Below the pieces are notes generated by a model, which had not been told where the DNA came from, ran no database searches, and saw only the letters and a list, made by a program, of their open reading frames with translations. The position numbers were made by a program, and so were the translations under genes. This document shows positions 6,252 through 10,506 of a stretch of 10,506 nucleotides of DNA, one piece after another. Location: positions 1 to 10,506 of the forward strand of contig JAUMYC010000076.1 in assembly GCA_030528845.1 (NCBI GenBank), read 5' to 3'. Source of the stretch: Eubacteriales bacterium (GTDB lineage Bacteria > Bacillota_A > Clostridia > Christensenellales > Aristaeellaceae). How positions within the stretch are numbered: position 1 is the stretch's first letter; each line of letters begins with the position of its first letter.

Positions 6252-7220
6252 ATGAAAGAGATTGGCATTATGGAAGTGGGCGGCTTCCGCCTCGGGCATG
6301 CGCAGAACGGGCAGGCCGCCACGGGCTGCACGGTCCTTCTGTGCGACCGCATGAGCCCCGCCGGGCTGGACGTGCGCGGCGGAGGCCCGGCCTCGCGGGA
6401 GAGCCAGCTCCTTTCGCCGCTCGCCTCTGCGGAGGCGATCAACGCCGTGCTGCTCTCCGGAGGCAGCGCCTTCGGGCTGGACGCAGCAGGCGGCGTGCAG
6501 CGCTATCTCGAGGAGAGGGACATCGGCTTTGATGTGGGCGTGGGAAAGGTGCCGCTCGTGTGCCAGTCCTGCCTGTTTGACCTGAGCGTGGGCAGAAAGG
6601 ACGTGCGCCCGGACGCGGCCATGGCCTATGCCGCCTGCGAGGCGGCCTCCTATGACGCGCCTGCGCAGGGCAACGTCGGTGCGGGCACGGGCTGCTCCGT
6701 GGGCAAATACAGGGGCATGGCCCGCGCCATGAAGGCGGGCTTCGGCGCGTTCGCGCTGCAGGCCGGGCCGCTCAAGGTGGGCGCGCTGGTGGCGGTGAAC
6801 GCGCTGGGCGATATCTACGACCGCGACGGCAGGCAGATCGCCGGTCTGCTCGGCGAGGACGGGAACAGCCTCTCCAACACGCTGGAGGAGCTCTTCGCGG
6901 ACGTGAGCGTCCCCGGCAACCTCTATGCGGCCAACACGACGCTGGGCGTGGTCGTCACCAACGCAAAGCTGGCCAAGGCGCAGCTTTGCAAGGTCGCGGG
7001 CATGGCGCACAACGGCTTTGCGCGGGCCATCCGCCCCGTGCACACCAACGCGGACGGCGACAGCATCTACGCGCTTTCCCTCGGCGACGTGCCCGGCGAC
7101 GTGAACGTCGTGGGCGCGCTGGCCGCCCGCGCCATGGAAGAGGCGATCGTGCGCGCGGTGCGCGCGGCGGAGCCCGCCTACGGGCTGAAGGCCGTGCGCG
7201 AGCTTGCGCAGGGAATATAA
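6252..7220 (+). CDS. P1-family (S58, DmpA-like) aminopeptidase
   Basis: P1-family peptidases are N-terminal-nucleophile hydrolases that self-cleave into two subunits and release N-terminal residues from small peptides or amides. The 322 residues carry the family hallmarks: an N-terminal GGFRLGHAQ segment, LSGGSAFGLDAAGGV (68-82), and GNVGAGTG (140-147). At AANTTLGVVVTNA, cleavage before T229 would expose the nucleophilic Thr, as in shorter P1 members that use Thr where DmpA uses Ser. There is no signal peptide, so it acts in the cytoplasm. AAAGGAGG (6233-6240) lies 11 nt upstream of the start. The gene begins 42 nt after the AlbA-ATPase stop with no promoter or terminator between them, so the two are probably co-transcribed, although a functional link is not obvious. 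The substrate cannot be predicted. Confidence 0.9.
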   Translation: MKEIGIMEVGGFRLGHAQNGQAATGCTVLLCDRMSPAGLDVRGGGPASRESQLLSPLASAEAINAVLLSGGSAFGLDAAGGVQRYLEERDIGFDVGVGKVPLVCQSCLFDLSVGRKDVRPDAAMAYAACEAASYDAPAQGNVGAGTGCSVGKYRGMARAMKAGFGAFALQAGPLKVGALVAVNALGDIYDRDGRQIAGLLGEDGNSLSNTLEELFADVSVPGNLYAANTTLGVVVTNAKLAKAQLCKVAGMAHNGFARAIRPVHTNADGDSIYALSLGDVPGDVNVVGALAARAMEEAIVRAVRAAEPAYGLKAVRELAQGI

Positions 7221-7307
7221 AAAAAGCGGCCTGCAAACGGCTGAAGACACGGCCCGAAGCCGGCCGCACAGAGAATGAAACGGCGGCGGAAGAACAGGAG
7301 AACGTGC

Positions 7308-9023
7308 ATGGGAGTTAACGAAATATTTGGCCTGATCGGCGGGTTATGCCTGTTTTTGTTCGGCATGAATATCATGGGCGAGGCGCTGGAGCGCAAAGCC
7401 GGCGGCGCATTGAGGAGCATTCTGGGCAGGCTGACGTCCAACAAAGCCATGGGCTTTCTGACGGGCCTGGGCGTAACGGCGATCATACAGAGCTCTTCGG
7501 CCACGACGGTGATGGTGGTGGGCTTTGTCAATTCCGGCCTGATGTCTCTTCGCCAGTCCATTATGGTCATCATGGGCGCCAATATCGGGACCACGGTCAC
7601 GGCGTGGATGCTCAGCCTGATCGGGATCGAAGGCGGAAATATCATCACGGAGCTGCTCAAGCCCTCCTGTTTTGCCCCGATCCTCGCGCTGATCGGCGTG
7701 GTTTTTTATATGTTCCTCAAGAACGATAAGAAAAAAGAAACCGGGCTGATCCTTCTGGGCTTTTCCACGCTGATGTTCGGCATGGAGACCATGTCTGCCG
7801 CGGTTGCCGGGCTGCAGGACATGCCGGGCTTCCGGGAGCTGTTCCTGCTGTTCAGCAATCCGCTGCTGGGCGCGCTGGCCGGGATGCTCCTCACGGTGGT
7901 CATCCAGTCCAGCTCCGCCTCCACCGGCATTACGCAGGCGCTGGCCGCAACGGGCCAGGTGACCTATGGCTCCGCGATCCCGCTGATCATCGGACAGAAC
8001 GTGGGCACCTGCGCCACGGCGCTGATCTCCTGCGTCGGCGCGTCCAGAGATGCAAAGCGCACGGCAATGGTGCATCTGCTGTTCAATGTGCTCGGCGCGG
8101 CGGTGTGGCTGACGGTGTACTGCGTTATGCAAAGCGTGTTCCGGCCCGCAGTGCTGGGGCAGGCGGCGACGGCTGCAGGCATCGCCGTGGTGCACACGGT
8201 GTTTAACCTGCTCTGTACGCTCCTGCTGCTGCCGCTCTCCGGGCTTCTGGAAAAGCTGGTGGTGCTGCTCGTCCCCGACGGAAAGGCAGACAAGGAAAAG
8301 GCTGCGGCCGAGCTGGACGAGCGCCTCTTTGCCTTCCCCTCGATCGCCCTGCAGCGCAGCCACGACGTGACCTGCGACATGGCGATCAGCGTATCTCTGC
8401 GCGTGCGGGAGGCGATGGCGGCGATCGACGATCCGGAAACGGCAGGGCCGATGCAGGAGAGCGCAAAGGCGACGGAAGGCCGCAAAAATGAGATCGACAA
8501 GTACCTGATCCGGCTCAGCACGCTGCCGCTGGACAGAGCGGCCGGCGGCGAGGTGGCCATGCTGCTGAAGATCACCGGAGAACTCCGGTACATTTCCAGA
8601 CAGAGCATGGAGATCGCGGACTGCGCGCGCAGGCTCCGTCAGGACGATCTGCAGCTGTCTCCCGCGGCCCGTGAGGAGTTCAAGACCATATGCGCGGCGA
8701 TGAAGGAGCTGATCCGCCTGTCCATGTCCGCCGTCACCGGTTCCGACCCCTCCGCCGCAGAAGCTGCGTCCGCGCTCGCGCAGGTGATCCACGCGTGCAA
8801 GCGGGACTGCTGCGCGCGCCATGTGAGCCGGCTCCGGCAGCACATCTGCTCGGCGGAGACGGGCTTCGTCTGGGTGGATCTTCTCACGGCGCTGGAGCGG
8901 ATAGCGGATCACTATGCGAACATCTGCAGCCATATCATCGAGGAACGCGGCGCTGCGGGAGAGACGCCGCAGAGCGTCTGTCGTGCGTTTGAAGAGAGAT
9001 TCCGCCTGCCCTCGGAAAACTGA
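7308..9023 (+). CDS. Na+/phosphate cotransporter with C-terminal PhoU-like domain
   Basis: This 571-residue inner-membrane protein belongs to the Na/Pi cotransporter II-related family (YjbB/NptA type), which moves inorganic phosphate with sodium. The internal duplication is clear: repeat 1 has QSSSATT (61-67) and GANIGTTVT (90-98), and repeat 2 has QSSSAST (200-206) and GQNVGTCAT (229-237). About eight hydrophobic segments span residues 5-322. Residues about 345-571 are helical, with heptad-like content, and match the PhoU-like tail common in Firmicutes members. The start at 7308 is preferred over an in-frame ATG at 7275 because CAGGAG (7295-7300) lies 7 nt upstream and the next residues (MGVNEIFGLIGGLCLFLFG) match the usual N-terminus; the longer form would add a basic 11-residue extension. 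The gene follows the peptidase gene by 87 nt with no clear promoter or terminator, so it may be the last gene of the transcript. No clear hairpin-T terminator was seen after it. Confidence 0.92.
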   Translation: MGVNEIFGLIGGLCLFLFGMNIMGEALERKAGGALRSILGRLTSNKAMGFLTGLGVTAIIQSSSATTVMVVGFVNSGLMSLRQSIMVIMGANIGTTVTAWMLSLIGIEGGNIITELLKPSCFAPILALIGVVFYMFLKNDKKKETGLILLGFSTLMFGMETMSAAVAGLQDMPGFRELFLLFSNPLLGALAGMLLTVVIQSSSASTGITQALAATGQVTYGSAIPLIIGQNVGTCATALISCVGASRDAKRTAMVHLLFNVLGAAVWLTVYCVMQSVFRPAVLGQAATAAGIAVVHTVFNLLCTLLLLPLSGLLEKLVVLLVPDGKADKEKAAAELDERLFAFPSIALQRSHDVTCDMAISVSLRVREAMAAIDDPETAGPMQESAKATEGRKNEIDKYLIRLSTLPLDRAAGGEVAMLLKITGELRYISRQSMEIADCARRLRQDDLQLSPAAREEFKTICAAMKELIRLSMSAVTGSDPSAAEAASALAQVIHACKRDCCARHVSRLRQHICSAETGFVWVDLLTALERIADHYANICSHIIEERGAAGETPQSVCRAFEERFRLPSEN

Positions 9024-9268
9024 ACGGGGCATGGCGGAACGGACAGCTCTCCGGCCGCTGATCCCCTGCGCAGGAACTCGGTGATATGCTGATGCAAGCA
9101 TTGAAATGCGAGAAAATACCCCCCTCCGCTTATCGCCGTTTTTGCACGCCCCTTTTTTGCAGCGTTCTGAAAACAGTATATATGCCTGGTTGTAAAGCGC
9201 TTTTCAAAAAGATTCTCTGGAGTAAATAACATTTAATTTATCTGCAACGGTTGTGAGGAGCTGCAATT
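9024..9268. other. Intergenic region at the base-composition change
   Basis: This 245-bp gap starts GC-rich like the upstream genes and becomes AT-rich from about 9150. It holds a CCTGCGCAGG palindrome (9065-9074), a possible weak promoter (TTGCAG at 9157-9162 with TATATG at 9179-9184) and the long palindrome at 9190-9207. No convincing terminator for the phosphate transporter gene and no convincing gene were seen. Confidence 0.5.
9190..9207. promoter_or_regulatory. 18-bp near-perfect palindrome upstream of the DUF3574-like gene
   Basis: TTGTAAAGCGCTTTTCAA is symmetric except for one mismatched pair (9193/9204). It lies just downstream of the weak candidate -10 at 9179-9184 and 62 bases before the gene. 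The central C-G step and AT-rich arms resemble LacI/CcpA-type operators, but each half is one base longer than the 14-bp cre consensus. A repressor site is a reasonable inference; the protein is unknown. Confidence 0.4.
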
Positions 9269-9724
9269 ATGCACAAAATAAAACATACTGTCCCCGCATT
9301 GCTGGGGATCAATCTTATATTGACCATAGCCGTTGTCGTATTTTTGTATGCCGCCCATCACATTCCGGAAACTTCTTTTCCGGAAGCAAAAGAGACGCTG
9401 ACTTACACACTGTATATTGGTCTTAACGACAAGGATACATATACTCAATTGATTTCAAATGATGATGCGCGGGCTATTGTAGATGATATCTGCTTTAAAT
9501 ATGTCGATGCCTTTACCTCCTCGGAAGCCCGGGGGAGTTGGACCGACGAAAGCGGCGTCCCCACCTATGAAAACACCCTCATATATATGTTTTCCGATAC
9601 AAGTGAGGAGCAGATCACAGCCATCATGGACGAAGTTCTGACCGCTCTCAACCAAAGCTCCATACTTATGAGCGTGGAGACTGTACAAACGGCATACTAT
9701 TCCGGAGTGGATAATCTACAGTGA
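9269..9724 (+). CDS. Small membrane-anchored protein, DUF3574-like
   Basis: The 151-residue product has a basic N-terminus (MHKIKH) and a hydrophobic segment at about 9-29 (ALLGINLILTIAVVVFLYAA). It is therefore a single-pass anchored or secreted protein with its body outside the membrane; there is no lipobox cysteine. Residues 45-145 form an alpha/beta domain starting YTLYIGLND, with DAFTSSEARGSW in the middle and an ending NQSSILMSVETVQTAYY. This order of motifs (xLYxGLxD, T-x5-G-x-W, E-N/T-x-hydrophobic, C-terminal strand) resembles DUF3574 proteins of unknown function. Assignment is by eye. GAGGAG (9255-9260) lies 8 nt upstream of the start. Codon use is AT-richer than in all upstream genes, suggesting different ancestry or expression. 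No function is proposed. Confidence 0.7.
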   Translation: MHKIKHTVPALLGINLILTIAVVVFLYAAHHIPETSFPEAKETLTYTLYIGLNDKDTYTQLISNDDARAIVDDICFKYVDAFTSSEARGSWTDESGVPTYENTLIYMFSDTSEEQITAIMDEVLTALNQSSILMSVETVQTAYYSGVDNLQ

Positions 9725-9799
9725 CAGAAGCATCGGGAAGCATAATCAGCCCCACGGAAGAAAACACTGCTTTAGATGGCATCCGGCAAAGAAATGTGG

Positions 9800-9845
9800 A
9801 AAACAAAAAGAGCTAACTGACTTAATCAAAATCAGTTAGCTCTTT
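9800..9845 (-). terminator. Rho-independent terminator, minus-strand orientation
   Basis: A perfect 14-bp stem AAAGAGCTAACTGA/TCAGTTAGCTCTTT (9807-9820 with 9832-9845) encloses an 11-nt loop. On the minus strand it is followed by TTGTTTT, extending the stem's own T run into a U-tract; on the plus strand GCTTATGA follows, so termination there would be weak. It would end transcripts coming from the phosphatase gene, about 310 bases upstream in that direction. Confidence 0.75.
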
Positions 9846-9847
9846 GC

Positions 9848-10093
9848 TTATGAATAATGAAATTTTGTTGCCAAATCGTTGCCGCAACTTCGCAAAAACG
9901 GAACTGTTACGGCTCTATAGCCGGGAAAGTGCCTCTGCGAAATTATTCCCACTCGTTGCAGAAACTTGCGTCTTGAACAAATCTGTTTAGTGGCTGTTGC
10001 ACCTGCTGTTCTGATTATTTTTACTATCCAGATTGTTATAGCTGTACGATGGATGCTTGTCAGAATCTTATCAGAAGTGATAACAGGAAAAAA
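9848..10093 (-). pseudogene. Possible decayed gene 3' end (stop-free frame without start)
   Basis: On the minus strand, one frame stays open for 81 codons between TGA (10096-10094) and TAA (9850-9848), and the final stop lies 2 bases before the terminator stem. It has no ATG and no start with a ribosome site near its beginning. The translation is rich in Arg, Thr and Ile and matches nothing I recognise. An open frame of this length could still be chance. Confidence 0.2.
10056..10083. repeat. 11-bp tandem repeat with adjacent inverted repeat
   Basis: CTTGTCAGAAT (10056-10066) is followed at once by CTTATCAGAAG (10067-10077), two copies matching at 9 of 11 bases with a period of about one helical turn. 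The second copy overlaps a perfect dyad TTATCA-gaag-TGATAA (10068-10083). The spacing suits protein binding side by side on one DNA face, but no partner is known. Confidence 0.4.
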
Positions 10094-10153
10094 TCAGCTG
10101 TTCCATGCCCGCGGTTGCGGTACGATTTTTGCCTTCCGTGTCACTTATATCAC

Positions 10154-10506
10154 TTATTCCAGATACCGCTGCCGAAGCATTTGCACTTCATCATCTGACA
10201 GACCGATTTTCTGCTGGACAAATGCTGCCATAGAGCCACATTCCGCTCGCGCACGGTCAAACACCATCTGCATATGATCGGCCGACACGCCTATAAGTGC
10301 AGCTATCTGTTCCAGTTCGTCTTCATCTGAGGTGTGTTTTGCCGCTTCCCCTGTGATATAGGCTATTTTTTCATTAAGGACTTCATTGGTCAATGTGAAA
10401 TCCGCAAGTATTGTTTCTTCATCCACACCAAGTATACTCAGCAAAATTGCTGCAGTCAGACCTGCTCGATCCTTACCACCGGTACAGTGCCACAACACTG
10501 AACCGT
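10154..10506 (-). CDS. Tyrosine phosphatase (Y_phosphatase3-type), C-terminal part; gene runs off the window
   Basis: The 116 visible residues are the catalytic and C-terminal part of a protein tyrosine (or dual-specificity) phosphatase that hydrolyses phospho-tyrosine or related phosphoesters. The P-loop HCTGGKDRAG carries the C-x5-R signature with its catalytic Cys and Arg, in the GKDR form typical of bacterial Y_phosphatase3 enzymes. Helical regions follow (LTAAILLSILGVD, then an acidic stretch and the SADHMQMVFDRARAECGS helix), ending at TAA (10156-10154). An in-frame GTG at 10498 is not a true start, because the frame continues upstream (Gly-Ser) and a P-loop at the very N-terminus would lack the fold. 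Family members are usually about 240-270 residues, so roughly half the gene is outside the window. Base composition is AT-rich like the DUF3574-like gene. The substrate is unknown. Confidence 0.88.
   Translation of the reverse strand, partial: GSVLWHCTGGKDRAGLTAAILLSILGVDEETILADFTLTNEVLNEKIAYITGEAAKHTSDEDELEQIAALIGVSADHMQMVFDRARAECGSMAAFVQQKIGLSDDEVQMLRQRYLE

Larger units (their letters stand above)
9725..10153. other. Gene-poor, repeat-containing region
   Basis: No intact gene is seen in these 429 bases. They hold a minus-strand terminator (9800-9845), a stop-free minus-strand frame without a start codon (9848-10093), a cluster of GTTGC words (9867, 9878, 9955, 9996 and 10114 on the plus strand, plus one on the minus strand at 9884-9888) and an 11-bp tandem repeat next to a dyad (10056-10083). 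The region may be decayed mobile DNA or a long 3' leader of the minus-strand phosphatase transcript; neither can be shown here. Confidence 0.5.

Noticed and set aside
7226..7267. GCGGCC...GGCCGC inverted repeat between the peptidase and transporter genes as a terminator.
   Set aside because: The loop is about 30 nt, the arms are only 6 bp and no T run follows, so there is no good case for termination.
9191..9206. The palindrome TGTAAAGCGCTTTTCA as a canonical CcpA cre site.
   Set aside because: The flanking TG and CA are one base too far from the centre on each side compared with the 14-bp cre consensus, so it is listed only as an operator-like palindrome.
9940..9957. ATTATTCCCACTC resembles the 3' end of guaA, a known integration target, suggesting an attachment site.
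   Set aside because: Read on the minus strand only ...CNEWE-stop is recovered after a very short frame, and no guaA-like coding sequence precedes it. The match is too short to claim an att site.
1..10506. A CRISPR array that would explain the CARF-HEPN protein.
   Set aside because: No regularly spaced direct repeats with unique spacers were seen anywhere in the window, and no cas1, cas2, cas10 or Cascade/Csm-like gene is present.

Overview
The window looks like chromosomal DNA from a high-GC member of the Clostridia, probably a gut bacterium of the Oscillospiraceae/Christensenellales type. The reasons are Firmicutes-style AGGAGG ribosome sites, extended -10 sigma-A promoters, a strong U-tract terminator, a YjbM/RelQ-like small alarmone synthetase, and a TM1812-type CARF protein of the kind seen in clostridial genomes. 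The lineage is inferred from gene content; no rRNA or marker gene is present.

Layout. (1) 1-1745: a GC-rich leader with two candidate promoters, then a plus-strand gene fusing a MerR DNA-binding domain to an RDD membrane domain and a roughly 200-residue extracytoplasmic tail. The nearer promoter has the 19-bp spacer and spacer dyad typical of MerR-controlled promoters. (2) 1767-2596: a (p)ppGpp synthetase gene with its own promoter, closed by a 19-bp-stem terminator. (3) 2616-4481, minus strand and convergent with the synthetase: a 621-residue protein with an N-terminal CARF-like fold and a C-terminal HEPN-type R-x4-H ribonuclease motif. This is a Csm6/Csx1-like (TM1812-family) protein with no cas gene or CRISPR array in the window. 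(4) 4482-4754: a divergent regulatory region carrying a sigma-A promoter for each direction. (5) 4755-9023, plus strand: a Schlafen-type AlbA_2/GHKL-ATPase/winged-helix protein, a P1-family (DmpA-like) self-processing aminopeptidase and a Na+/phosphate cotransporter with a PhoU-like tail. Their spacing suggests one transcript. (6) 9024-10506: base composition becomes visibly AT-richer. This part holds a small membrane-anchored DUF3574-like protein, a minus-strand terminator, a repeat-rich stretch without an intact gene, and the C-terminal half of a minus-strand tyrosine phosphatase that runs off the window.

Functionally, the centre of the window brings together three stress or immunity-type activities: alarmone synthesis, a cyclic-oligoadenylate-sensor-like RNase, and a Schlafen/AlbA ATPase. 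The orphan CARF-HEPN protein and its divergent AlbA partner are the best candidates for an undescribed system. The membrane-tethered MerR regulator is the second most interesting item. The transporter and the peptidase look ordinary.
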